Program-made: the position numbers and the translations under genes
The notes under the pieces: model-generated
The model's input: the letters and a program-made list of their open reading frames with translations, nothing else
Told to the model about the DNA's origin: nothing
Database searches by the model: none
In this document: positions 12,101 to 23,481 of the stretch, in pieces
How positions within the stretch are numbered: the stretch's first letter is position 1
How the letters are laid out: the number at the start of each line of letters is the position of its first letter
Origin: Quillaja saponaria
Lineage: Eukaryota; Streptophyta; Magnoliopsida; Fabales; Quillajaceae
Reading direction: 5' to 3'
NCBI GenBank assembly: GCA_029379385.1
Contig: CM055613.1
Span: forward strand, 17,502,001 to 17,566,000
DNA length: 64,000 bases

Positions 12101-13826
12101 ATAATCCCATACAAAGTCTTCTAGATTGACTGAAGCTCACCTGCAATCCAGCACGAACCCAAAGTAGTCTAATAGCTCTAATAATAAATATACCTCAAAT
12201 TAGGTGAATTTTTTTTCCATATATTATCATAAGACCATAAGCTACACTTTCACTTTGGAACTACTAAACTAATTCAATTTAGAAAACATCCTAAATACCA
12301 GATTTCTCAGGACCATAAAATCTAAACCATGCTTTCCTTTCAATAACCACTTAAGCACCATGTTTCATCACTTTCAAGCTTCAGTTCATCCTTCTAAATT
12401 CTCTATATTCAAACCCTCAAAAAAATACAAACAAGAAAGAATTCTAACTCTAAGAAAAACAAGAGAATTTGGTTAAAGTAAAACTTGAAAATACCATAAT
12501 TAAAGGCTGCTAACAAGAGGAGATGGCGGCTACAATTGTGATTATGGATGCCAAGAAAAGGTGGTGGTTGCAGCCAACTAGAGGCAACCTAAACCCACAC
12601 CACCCTAGCTGCACATTGACCACCAAAAATTGAAAACAACCTTCCATGTTTGACCATCAACCGAACAGACAAAAAGGAAATCAAAACAAAACTTGGCTGC
12701 TGCAAAATAAGGGCTGCTACAGCTTCTAATTGGTTTCCATGCATAACTGAAAGGAGGAGGAAGGTTGAACAAAGCTGCAATGGTTGGGAAAGAAGAAAAG
12801 CAGCATGCTTTGCAAGACGAAGGTACTTGGTTGAAGCAGAAAAAGATGAAATTGCTAAGAAAACCAAAGAAACTTCTAGAAATAAGGGAGGAGGAAGCTT
12901 ACGGAAAAGGAAAGAATAGATAAGGGAAAAGAAATAGGAAAGTAGAAGGAAATAGGAAAATAAGAAAAAGAGAAAGAAAAAGCCAATTAAAAAGGTAAAG
13001 TGAATGTATATATATCTCTATATACACATATGTATTTTTATGGTGTTTACTTGTCTTGTTTATGTATTTGGTTTTTATTTTATTTTATTTTAAGTAAATG
13101 TTACCACAATACTCCTAAAAGTTAAAGTTGCAATACTGAGTTATAACACTTAATTTTTATTATTATTATTTTGTATATGGATACTTTCTTAGTTTTGCCA
13201 CATGAAGATGCCTTTATTTAGTATTGATTGAACTTGTGGTTGGAAGTAGAAAAATTCAATAGATTAAAAAAAATGTTATTATAATGTTATGCTCTTTTTC
13301 CTTTTTATTGAAGGGAATATCATTTGTTGATTCATTCTAATTTGATGACATTATTGTTTGTACAATAGAATTTGTTTAAATTAAACTTGTATTCTTGTGT
13401 GAATTGTTTTCTTTTGATGCTTTCAAAAACTAGAAATTTTGCATGGCTTGCACATATGGTTTTTAAAATAATTACTTTATATTAGTGAGACAAAGATGAA
13501 TGAATAGAGTTTTTTGGCATGTACTTGGATTTGGGTCTTACTCCTTGATAAATCTAGTTGTTTAGAGCTTAGGATTTGATAACAATGAATAGGAGGGCAG
13601 AAGAAGAAACAAAATTTGGAAAATTTTGATTAGTTGTTTTTTCTTTATTACTGAAGGGCATGTTTGTCATTATATCCAAGGACAATTAATTTTAACAGTG
13701 AATTTTAACTAATTAGGTAATTAGCAAATTACAATTAATAATACAGGTGCAATGTACTCAATTTGATAAAAATGGTGGACACTACAACTTGAGTGATAAT
13801 TTGATGGTGTAAAGCGCGATTGACTC
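9185..13826. mobile_element. Mutator-like element (MULE), non-autonomous, long TIRs, hosting a solo LTR
   Basis: The element starts GGGTCAATTGCAC and, read from the other side, starts GAGTCAATCGCGC. A perfect 9-bp target duplication, TACAATTTA, flanks it (9176-9184 and 13827-13835). Nine-bp TSDs are diagnostic of Mutator elements. The terminal inverted repeats extend about 300 bp: the left arm (9185-9500) and right arm (13530-13826) share motifs out to 'CTAAGCTCT(A/G)AACAACTAGATTT'. Without the nested LTR at 10132-13148 the element is about 1.6 kb and encodes no visible transposase. Confidence 0.88.
10132..13148 (-). mobile_element. Solo LTR B (Ty3/gypsy), perfect 5-bp TSD, inside the MULE
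   Basis: On the minus strand it starts TGTTATAACTC and ends GAGGTGTGACA, 3017 bp long. The 5-bp duplication CTTAA lies on both sides (10127-10131 and 13149-13153). This proves a single LTR flanked by its own TSD, so the internal region was lost by LTR-LTR recombination. Colinearity with LTRs A, C and D defines the family. The overlapping ORFs near 12589-12919 fall in its pyrimidine-rich U3 region and are not genes. Confidence 0.92.
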
Positions 13827-13835
13827 TACAATTTA

Positions 13836-13937
13836 AATCATAAAATAATTTATTTATTGTGTACAATGAAAGCATGTGTATTACAAAAATAATTTTATTG
13901 AATCTAAAATATTCAAAATGGTTTTCAAAGCTCATTG
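13836..13937 (-). mobile_element. U3 fragment of the second chromovirus LTR (distal part)
   Basis: The segment continues the LTR interrupted at 9175. 'AAATAATTTATTTATT' and 'AAAATATTCAAAATGGTTTTC' match 7780-7865. Similarity ends at about 13937, where copia integrase sequence starts without the expected TGTGATGACC terminus. The LTR has therefore lost its outer end. Confidence 0.72.
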
Positions 13938-16936
13938 ACAAGGGACTATGCTCATCAAATGTAATATGAATTGACTTTTCTACTGCTAATGTTCTTTTAT
14001 TAAAAGCTATATAAGCTTTACTAGTTAGAGAGTATATAAGAAAAATCCATTCATTAGATTTAGCATTAATTTTTCAAGATCGTCCTTGTTGTTGTTAAGA
14101 ATAGAATATTTGAATCTAAAAGCATGAAAGTAGAAAATGCTAGATTTTCTTCCTTTTCACAATTCATATAGAGTTTTTTCTACTATTTGTTTGACTAAGA
14201 TCTTGTTTAGTATATAGCATGTTATGTTGATGGCTTCAACCTAGAAGTAATGTGGTAAAGAATTCTCACATAACATGGTTCTGGCCATTTCCTCTAAAGT
14301 CTTGTTCTTCCTTTCAATAACATCATTTGGTTAAGGTGTCTTGGGAGCTGAGAAATTATGCTCAATACTATGTTTATCACAAAAAACTTCAAAAGATGAA
14401 TTTTCACACTCTTTACAATGATCACTTATGACTTTCAAAATAGAAATAGATTTTTCATTTTGTACCATTTTACAAAAAAAAAAAAAAAATTTTTTTGAAA
14501 GTGTGAATAGTATCACTCTTTTGTGCAAGAAAGAGAACCCATGTATATCGAAAATAATCATTAATAATAACAAAATCATAGTGACTACCACCATAACTCA
14601 AAAATTGTGTAGGACCAAACAAGTCCATATGTATTAGTTAGTAAACTTGTAGTAGAAATGACATTTTTATGTTTGAAAGAGGTTATAGTTTATTTTTCAA
14701 AAATAACATGCATCACATATCTTATCAAAATTGAACTTGATCTTTGGAAGACCATCTAATAAGCCATTCATTTACAACTTAGAAATGGTATGCAAACCTG
14801 CATGACCAACTTTTTTATGTCAGAGATAAGTTGTGTCATGCATGGCAGCAAAACAATAATTTACATAAAGATTTTCAATATATACGACATGTAAATTGTT
14901 TCTTATTTGTCCAACAAACATTAATTTATTATCATTGATGCTTAGAACTAAACAACAATGAGAATTAAAGATTACCCTATAGTTTTTATCACACAATAGA
15001 CTGATGCTTAATAAATTATGATTAGCCTATTAACAAAAAAACAAGTTCTATTTAACAGTTGTCATGGTCTACATACTTATTTCTTAATTCCTTTCTTTGC
15101 TATTGTTTCCTAATTTGACAAATCAATTGTCATTTGCCTTTAAGGAGTTAATTATTTCTTTCTCACTAGTCATGTGTCTTGAACAACAATTGTCTAACAC
15201 CCAGAAAATATTTTTTTTTCCTTTCTCTTGAAAGACACTGGAAAATAAAAGGATTATATTCTCTTTGGTACCAAAATTTTTTTAGGTGCTAAAGTGTACC
15301 TACTGCTGTTTGGGATTTTACGCTTTTAATAACCTAAACTAATTTTTTCTTACCATTTGCAATATTTTCTTTCATTTTATAGGAAAGTTATGTACGACTA
15401 GTTTGGTTGCAATGATGACACAAGTGAGTAGCTTCCTTAAGGAAAAAAGTACTATATGCCTAATGTGCATATTTAATACCATAATCAATGTCAACTATAT
15501 CAAAATCTCATATCTGACTACCTAGTAACATAATTCTTTTTATCATTAAGAAATTTAGCTAATGTAGCAGTCAAGTTATCCACTTTAACTTTTAGCATTT
15601 TGTATTCAATTTTAATAGACGATATAGTAGGCAAAATAGTATTTTGAGGTATAGTATGCATCTTAGATCTTAATTCTTTATTTTTTACCAATGTAATTAT
15701 TTCTTTGTTAATGTTTTTTAGCTCAATTACTTTTAATTTATATAGCTCAAACTAACTCATCAAAAGCTTCTTACTGTTCTTCACAAGTGTTTGAGGAAGT
15801 TAACTTATCAACTGAGGGTTCATCTATAGTGTATGTTCATTGATTAGCTGTGGCTACAAACTATTGATATCAGATAGAAATTTTCTTCTTCTATTCAACT
15901 GCCATCATTATCACTTCATGTAGCAATCATTACTCATTTCTTCTTAGAGTAAATTTTTTTCTTCTTATGACAGTCACTCCTCATATATCTAGGTTTCTTA
16001 CATTCAAAGCAGATAACATGTTCCTTCTTATCTCCTTTGTAATCATTTCTAGCCATTTCCATTTTGAAAGGCTTCCTCACATATCATTTCTTAAGAAATT
16101 TCTTAAATGTTCTAATGAGTGGGAGGTCATCTTCATTAATATCAGTTTATGTATTGGATTTAGTAGGATCTTTTGACATAGATTTGATAGTGACACATTT
16201 TTCTTTCTTATATTTCTATTACATTTTATGAGTTACAAGAGATCCTAAAAATTCATCCAATATAAGATCTCCAGATTCTTGGCTTCTTTTATTACAATCT
16301 TTTTTGCTTTCTAGCTCTTAGATAAGCAATTAAGAATTTTCACTACCATGTCCTCATTTGACTAGATCTTTCTAAGGCTTTGAAGTCAATTGATAAAGGT
16401 AGTTAATAAGTAAAGCATCTCAAAAATAGATTCATCAACTCTCATCCTAAATGATTTATAACAAAAAATAAGCATATTAAATTTTGATTTCTTAACTTGA
16501 GGTGCACCCTCATGTTTAACATTTAATTTTCATCATATGTCATAAACTGAATCACATCTAGAATATCTATTAAACTAGCTAAAATCAAGAGCACATAAAA
16601 GAATGTTTATTGCTCTAACATTTAATTGAACTATTTTTCTTTCATCCACATTCCATTCACTCATTTCTTTAGGAAAATAGATACCATTTTCGAACATTTT
16701 AGGAAAATATCTATATAATATAAATGCATCCCATATATCAAAATCAACAATTTGAATAACAGAACTTATGCAAATTTTCCAAAATTCAAAATTTTGATTG
16801 TCGAAAGAAAAAGGCATGGAAGAGGATTGACCCTTAACAAGTACATCATCTAGGTTTTTTGTTTTATTTTTTCACAGGAGTTTTGTTAAAAATGTTTTTG
16901 AAAAAAATACTATTACCAAGCTTTGATACCAACTCT
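13938..16936 (-). pseudogene. Ty1/copia (Tork-like) gag-PR-INT remnant
   Basis: On the minus strand the order from high to low coordinate is as follows. A primer-binding site TTGGTATCAAAGC lies at about 16917-16930. Gag follows (about 16817-16000), with motif F-E-F-W-K and a CCHC knuckle near 15965-16010 whose His is replaced by Tyr. Protease is near 15150-15190 (W-V-L-D-N-C-C-S-R-H-M-T). The GAG-pre-integrase motif 'K-K-V-G-H-A-G-L-H' is near 14800. Integrase ends near 13940-14400 with 'HNFSAPKTP', 'VIERKNKTLEEMARTML' and 'SYF-HAF'-type motifs. RT and RNaseH are missing, because the left end abuts the chromovirus LTR scrap. Many stops show it is dead. Confidence 0.85.
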
Positions 16937-18238
16937 TGCCTAAAAGGAAAACAAAGAGGGGGTGAATAAGTTTTGCAATTAAAAATTTTAACTTTTTAAG
17001 TTGAAAACCACACAACACAATAAGTAACCTATTAACTTGTAGCTAAAATAAAAATATATAGTGGAAAAAATTGCAAATAGTGATTTATAGTGTTTCACCA
17101 AATATTTTGGCTATATCCACTACTCAAACTTCACTTGTGAATTATAATTCACTATCAACTAAATTCTAGGGTTTAGTAACCTTTCTACACAATGAATTAC
17201 ACGATTCATCAACTTTTACAAGTTCTATGAAGACTTAAGAAGAATATAAAAGTATCAAGCTTAATCCTAAGCTTTGTTTTCTCATTTAGTTACTTTAAAG
17301 TAAGGATTTTGTGGTTTACAAATCAAGAACACTCAAATCACAAAGCTAAGCAAGGATATGAAAGTTTTATGTTGGCTTCATTCTTGAGCAATCGAAGTCA
17401 TTGAATAATGAATATGAAAATTTTCTTCTTCCTTTATTTTCTTTAAACTTCAAATTTGAATATGGAAACTTCAAAATTAGAATTTCATTTATGTCTTATT
17501 GGTTCATTCTTTGTTATTGTTGTCTTTGTTTTGATTTCTTTAATTTATTGTCAAGGAATTTCATACCATTGCTATAAACGAAGCAAAGCATGAATAAAAG
17601 GATAGCCACATAATGTCTTTTCTTTATAATTTGTTTTCATACGCCGTAATTCACTTGATGTTTTGCTTTGCACGATTTGAGTATGTAGAAACATTGGTCT
17701 TGTCCTTTGAGCTATATTGATTTGTCCACATCTGAAAATATTTTGAAGAGTATATGTTAAGCAGACTAGTTGAAGAAGAAGAAGTAAATGTTCAGTCAAT
17801 CAAGATGTGAAGGTTTAGTTGACTGACTTTCAAAACATTATCGTTAATATATCGATTGATCTTCTTCAGTTCAGTTGAAATATAAAAGCTTAACTGAGGA
17901 GCTTTAGTTGGATCTTTTAATGGAACGATACCATCTAGTCTTGTTGACTTGAAGTTCATATGACTAAAGAGAAAACAATTGATTGAGGTATAGCTGATTG
18001 TAATAAAATAAAATAAAAAAACAATGTTGTTTGCATGAACTTTAGCTGCATAAAGGATTTTCAGCTGATATAGTGTTCTTGATTTCAGCTGACTAACTTC
18101 TTAACTTAACCTGACTTAGAGATACAATCTTTAACTGACTGACTTATTGACTTCATCTAACTAAGAAATATTATCTTCAATGATCAAGGTGTTGCCCCGC
18201 ATTAACTACAATCTTTCAACTAAGAAAAAAATGTTGAC
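16937..18238 (-). mobile_element. Putative 5' LTR of the copia element
   Basis: The sequence immediately upstream (minus strand) of the TTGGTATCAAAGC primer-binding site ends with 'TTCACCCCCTCTTTG', a common Tork-type LTR end. The start is not certain. A TGTCAACA at about 18238 is the best candidate and gives about 1.3 kb. No second copy is present in the window, so neither the LTR length nor the TSD can be verified. Confidence 0.5.
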
Positions 18239-18667
18239 AGTTGTTGACTCAAGTGGTTCAATCGATTATATATGCAATAAGCAATCTTTTCAGATATAGT
18301 TTCTTTGTTATCACATTTATGTACAATTTTCATACTTATATGTAATTATTAGTTATTATTAAAATCAATGAAAGATGTTATTAAATTAAATCATTTATTT
18401 AATTCAACAAAGTTGTTGACTAATTTTCTATTGAAGCTCAACATGCAATTAAAAGATCAAGCTATCAATGGTCGGAGTTAACCCTCCATTTTCATTCTTT
18501 TTATTTAATTTTTGTAGCAATTAAAGTTTATATTAGAACAAATAAATATTATATGATTGGATTATATGTAATTGTGATAGTTAAATTAATAATAAATTTA
18601 AAATTGTGTTTATTTCATTTCAGCATATTTTGTATTAAATTAAAATTAATTATTATCATTAATATAG
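18239..18667. other. AT-rich spacer, nothing recognised
   Basis: The stretch is highly AT-rich with short A/T runs and no coding or repeat signature that I can name. It separates the putative copia LTR from the CACTA-like element. Confidence 0.4.
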
Positions 18668-19116
18668 CACTAAGAAAAAAAAAATAATGATTTACAAATT
18701 ATTATTTTAAAACAAAAATTATTCAAGAAAATTTTGTGAGGGATTGTGGAGATATATGTTTTTTTTTTTTCTTTGCAACAAAATAACGTGGAACTTGTGA
18801 GGAAATTTTATGAAGGATTAGATAGGAATTTTTAAATGATATATTCATTATTATTTTAGCAAAGAATTTAAAAAATAAGTTTATTTGTGAAATTTGTAAG
18901 GAATAGATGAAGGATTAGTAAGGGAAGAGAGGGATATGTCCCAGGCTAATATTTTACGATGAATTATAAAGAAATTTTTTGTTCCCTAGATATTTAGCAA
19001 GGGATTCATTCTCTCACACACACCTCACAACTCCCTCAATAATATGGATAATGAAGGAATTGAGAGGGATTAGTGATGGAATCATTCATTCTCTAAACTA
19101 GGTTTTTCTAATAGTG
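18668..19116. mobile_element. Short CACTA-like (En/Spm) non-autonomous element
   Basis: The left end reads CACTAAGAAAAA and the right end, reversed, reads CACTATTAGAAAAAC. Sub-terminal copies of a GAAGGATTAGTAAGGG / GAGGGATTAGTGATGG motif recur at about 18735, 18815, 18910, 18995 and 19060, in the style of CACTA sub-terminal repeats. The flanking 3-mers (TAG and TTT) do not match, so the TSD is lost or one end is misplaced. It is 449 bp with no transposase. Confidence 0.5.
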
Positions 19117-19678
19117 TTTTAATAATGTCCATAACAATCATATCCTTCTTAATAACTTATTTTCATATAATTCTTGATCTTCCATCTACCTCATCCAACT
19201 TCGTCTACTTGCACAAAGTAATCTCTCTTAAATACGGCATCCACCGGCCTACGTTAGATATGTTAAAGCCATCGCAAATGGTTTTCTCTAATTTTCTCTT
19301 CAATAGGTGCAATCTCCAGCTTCTTATTTATCTCTTCATTTCATATTATTTCATTTCTCATATCTTGTCATTATTCTTAATATTCATATATCAGTCATTC
19401 CTATTTTATGCGAGTGTTGTTTCTTAACTGCCAAATATTCGGAACCATACAACATAACCAGTCTCATGGCTATCCTTATGAATTTTTCCTTTCACCTATT
19501 CAGAATTTTATGATCACATAAAACTTCTGAGGTATTTCACCACTTCATTCATCCTATATTAATTATGTGGCTTATATCATTCTTAATTGCTCTATCTTTT
19601 TGTAAAAAAAAAGGACTTCTAAAGGTATACCCATACACCACATAACTTTACCCTAAATGGCATATGTAAATTCGTACA
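19117..19678 (-). pseudogene. RTE-like LINE, ORF 3' end (fragment 1)
   Basis: Minus-strand translation gives the C-terminal landmarks of plant RTE-type LINE polyproteins: a 'MLYGSEYLAVKKQH' segment (about 19410-19460), then 'APIEEKIRENHLRW' (about 19265-19310) followed by a R-R-P-V-D-A segment. Frameshifts and stops are frequent. It abuts the CACTA-like element at 19116 on the 3' side and LTR C at 19679 on the 5' side. No poly-A tail is left. The overlapping plus-strand ORFs (19125-19513) are shadows. Confidence 0.8.
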
Positions 19679-22600
19679 TGTTATAACCGATACGTTAGTA
19701 TTTTGTTACTTGTTATAAAATAAATTTTTTCTTGGAATTTTCTTTTATATAGGTGAAATAATAATAAACAAAATAAAGCTAAAATGAATAATTATATATC
19801 ATGATTTTGTTTGACCTTGACATAAATTCTTTAAAAGTCTAAGGTAAAATATTTTACTTTATAGGTGTGAAACATATTATACTTATGAAGGAACTAAATT
19901 AGATAAGTATATATATATATATATATATATAGGTATAAAGTAAGCATAATTTTTTACACCACAAGATAAGTGTAAATCAAGAATATTTTACACCACATAT
20001 TTGATATTGACCTTGACTTTATATTTTTTTTTTCTTCTTTTTCCTTTCAATCCACCACTTTCTCATTTCCTCTCCATTTTTCTGCCCGAGATCTTTCTGG
20101 TCCTCACCTGTTTTGCTCTCCTGTCTTGGCTGTGAATAGGTCACCTTGCATCCAAGTGAAGCCTTCTTCCTTGTAGTCAAAATTTCCTTTCTTTTTCTTG
20201 CTTTACCCTCTTGTGTACTAGACCTAAACTTTGACACGAGGATCTTGGTTTGTGGCCTAGTTGGTTTCTCACTTCCTCTTGGGGTGCTTGTTATGTGTTT
20301 GTGAAGACCAATACTAGCTGTGTTAGTAGCCAAAAACCTCTTAATAGCCGAAACAGCAAACTTGTGGCCGTGCCCTGCTACAGTGTTGTAGTATACCTAA
20401 GTTGTTCTAGCCTTATTATAAATGTGTGGGTAAGGTTTTTCTTGCTTTTAGTGGCTGTTTTGGGAGGGGAGGGGGGGAGAAGGGTGTTTAAGTTGCTAGG
20501 TTACTAGCAAAGTTTTCCTTTTGACAGCCACAATTTGTGTGGTTGCCTTCCAAATTGTGGTTGACAGTTCTTTATCTTGTGGAAATAATTCTTTGATTTG
20601 TTCTAGAAGTACGTATACTATTATGTTTAGTGGGATTTTAGAGAGTGAAAAATATTTAATTGATTTGCAAACATGTTAAAAACAATTTTTATTATTCGTG
20701 TGAATGCTAACCTCTTCCAAGCAGTTGCATTTGACTTATCACTGGCAAGGATACCACAATCAGGAGATGCAATATTTTTCTATAATATTAAAAATAAATC
20801 CAAATCAAAATAAACTAATATACTTTGAGTTTTGAAAAAACTTGAGTCAACAATCAAGCACTCAAGAAGCAATCATGGAACATTTCAAGACACTTTGAGT
20901 CTCTTTATGCTTTTCAAAATACATTACTTAGACACTCAATATGAAGATGGCAACATTTCCATAATGCTGAAAGTGAAAATTTCATAGACAAATTCTCTGA
21001 GAAAGACATGTTCTAAAAGGAATTAACTGAAATTCAATGTTTAGAATATGAATAAAATGAAAAATTTATGAGTTGAATGAGATCTCTTAATATAGGTATA
21101 AGTATATTTATACATATGCATCCTTGTAAATTAAATATATTCTCAAAGTATTTGACAAAATGCTTAGGAGAAGTCAATGTTAATATATGAATAAAAGTTG
21201 ATTTGCATAAGTTTTATTAATTGAATAATTAATTAGGAAACATGGAATTTGACTATGTTAATGTTCAAGTATAATTAAAATTCTTGATGATTTGACGTAA
21301 TTAACTTTATTTTAAACTGAATAATTAGAATATAAGTAATGTTGAATTAATGAGTTGTATGAGATTTCTTGATGTATGCATAAACATACATGCATATACA
21401 TTTAAGGAAATTAAATACACCTTTAAGATATTCGATAAGATGTTTTAAAGGAATTAATTTTCTAGTAGTATGTCAAGTGTATATATGTAAGATTGAGGAG
21501 TCGTAAAATTAACTATAAAATGATTATACTAAGTAACTTCTGAATTTGTGATTTCCAGCTCCGGATTGTGTCGATGACATACTTACACCTTCACATTCTA
21601 TATGGGACAACGAACCTAATCCAAAAACTTTGTGAGTGGTTAATTTCTACCTTTTAGTTGCTAGATTAGTGTGTTTGATTGTTTTGATGTGTTACATACA
21701 TATATATATATATATGTATATTATATAGTAGTAAATAAGAATTATACTACCATGATTGATTTATGTGAATTATATTGATGCGTGATCTTATTTATGTTTA
21801 ATAAAGGTCAATAAATTGATTTTTTTCTAAAATGATGTTTATTTCTGAAAAAGAATTTGGGTGCACTTAGGATGTTTTGAGATATCCTGATTTTGATAAC
21901 TGTTTTTTAAAAATATATATATTTGAGTAACTCAACCTCGATGGGTGAGTTCGGAGGAGCTATGGAGAATCAGTGATTCCGTATTTTGGTGATTTTGATT
22001 TACGTGATTCTATTTGATGTGTGGGCACAAAATTGTTTCATGAAATACATTGCACCACAAAACTGTTTGAGTTACTCCATTGGCTTTTTGTATGCTTTGT
22101 ATGTTTTGTATGCTTTGAATGATTTAAATGTTTACTTCTTTGTGGTGCAATGTATTTCATGAAAGATGTGTGGAGTTACGTTTGAGTTACATTTTCCTAA
22201 CTACGTACGTGTATAATTAATTTACTGTAGAATTTATGTTATTATAAAATTATTTGATATATGTATATATATATTATTTATCATTTGTATTAAATACTTG
22301 TGTTGAGTGATGCTAGTACCATTTGTATTAAATACCATATGATTCATCCTTTTTTTGTTTATCTTTTTAGTAATAGGATTCTAAGAGACTGCAATTATCG
22401 ATACTAGTCTTGCTAAGTGTTTGGCAATAAGGTATATTCAGAATCTCATACTTGAAGTCAATGATAAAAGTTTACAGTCACATTAGAGCTGTGGGATGTC
22501 TGATTTTATGTTGTGTAATAGTCTAGTTGTTTGTTATTGTTCATGATGTTGTTGGAGCATAGCTCCTTTGTGTATATTTTAGTCATTGTGGTCTATTTGT

Positions 22601-22834
22601 ATGTAAACAGGATTATGTGATTGCATTTTTGAGCATGTTCAACATTGCGGGGAACCTCTATCATAATTTTCAGTAAATGTTATGTGTTCAGTAACAAGTT
22701 TATGTTTTCAATTTAATTTAGAAATTTAAATATAATTGTTCAAGAGTCATATGTGTTTAGTTATGATAAAGTCAGGATTACGGAAGTTTGGTTATCCATT
22801 TCTCTCCAGCCATACCTCTGTGTGAGGTGTGACA
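19679..22834 (+). mobile_element. Long LTR C (Ty3/gypsy), inserted in the LINE
   Basis: It starts TGTTATAACCG and ends GTGAGGTGTGACA, 3156 bp. It is colinear with LTRs A, B and D, including 'ACTTTGTGAGTGG' (about 21627) and the pyrimidine tract (about 20025-20120). The flanking 5-mers are GTACA (19674-19678) and ATGCA (22835-22839), which match at only three positions. No internal region is attached. A TA microsatellite lies at 19908-19931, and a 26-bp perfect inverted repeat unique to this copy lies at 22036-22061 and 22139-22164. Confidence 0.82.
22036..22164. repeat. 26-bp perfect inverted repeat with 77-bp loop, in LTR C
   Basis: The arm 22036-22061 (TTTCATGAAATACATTG, then CACCACAAA) is the exact reverse complement of 22139-22164. 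LTR D and the others do not have the second arm at this place, so it is a local templated or inverted duplication rather than an ancestral LTR feature. It could form a hairpin. Confidence 0.88.
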
Positions 22835-23481
22835 ATGCATGAGTAAAAAAATAAATGGATAAGAGCTTAAGAAAAACTCTTAATAAAGTCCTATTATGAT
22901 TGGGAATTATAGTCCATACACTTGTCATCACATCCTCATACATGTCCTTAAGCACTTCTATGTATTTAGCTAGTCCTTTCTTCTTCTCAATAGCATATGC
23001 ACCACAAGACTTTTCTCGGAACCCTATTATATAGCTTTTCTATATCAATAAAGATCTTATTGAGATTCTTTTTCTTCTTTTGATTAATCGCCTAAGTAAG
23101 AAAATAGACTACATCGTAGATCTTCCAACATAAACCCAAATTGATCATCTAAAACTACGGTTTCCTTTCTAAACCTACTCTTAATCACCATCTCCCAAAA
23201 TTCATTGTATGACTCATAAATATTATCCATTGATAATTATTACAACTTAGCATATCCTCTTTATTCTTACAATAGGAATCAAGGAACTCTTCCTTAACTC
23301 AATGTATATTTTCTTGGTCACCAAAATCTTATAGAAAAGATTTATGAGTCAAACTACTCCAGCATCCGTGGCATTGCCAAACCTTTATAGGGGATAGCAT
23401 CTAGTCCTCTTGCCTTGCCGGCTTTCATCTTTTGTATAGCTTTCTTAATCTTGTGTGATCTAATCTACTTTATAAATTATG
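22835..23481 (-). pseudogene. RTE-like LINE, reverse transcriptase N-terminal part (fragment 2)
   Basis: The minus strand carries, from 23481 down, 'K-A-R-G-L-D' (RT domain entry, cognate of GKAPGPDDIP, near 23400), a degenerate '...LINLFYKILVTKK' run (about 23330), and 'LKDMYEDVMTSVWT' (about 22915-22955). The last is a hallmark of plant RTE-type RT. It is followed by a degenerate F-P-I-I-I-G-L-Y segment cut off by LTR C. The catalytic palm (FADD box) that should come next is not found on the far side of LTR C. Confidence 0.82.

Larger units (their letters stand above)
4879..13937 (-). mobile_element. Degenerate Tekay/Del-type chromovirus (Ty3/gypsy), with a MULE inserted
   Basis: Read on the minus strand the element runs: part of a 5' LTR (13937-13836, continuing 9175-8796 after a MULE), a large internal deletion at about 8796, the pol 3' end (8795-8086), a polypurine tract (7968-7956), and a complete 3' LTR (7955-4879). 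The two LTR copies match over U3: compare 7245-7880 with 8796-9175 plus 13836-13937. Both carry the purine-rich GAAAAAGAGG tract and the 'TAAAATATTCAAAATG' block. R, U5, the primer-binding site, gag, protease and RT are gone. The right edge is truncated at about 13937, where a copia element begins, so no TSD pair can be tested. TTATT precedes the left end. Confidence 0.75.

Noticed and set aside
12589..12919. Overlapping ORFs on both strands
   Set aside because: They fall inside solo LTR B, and homologous positions in the other LTRs are not open.
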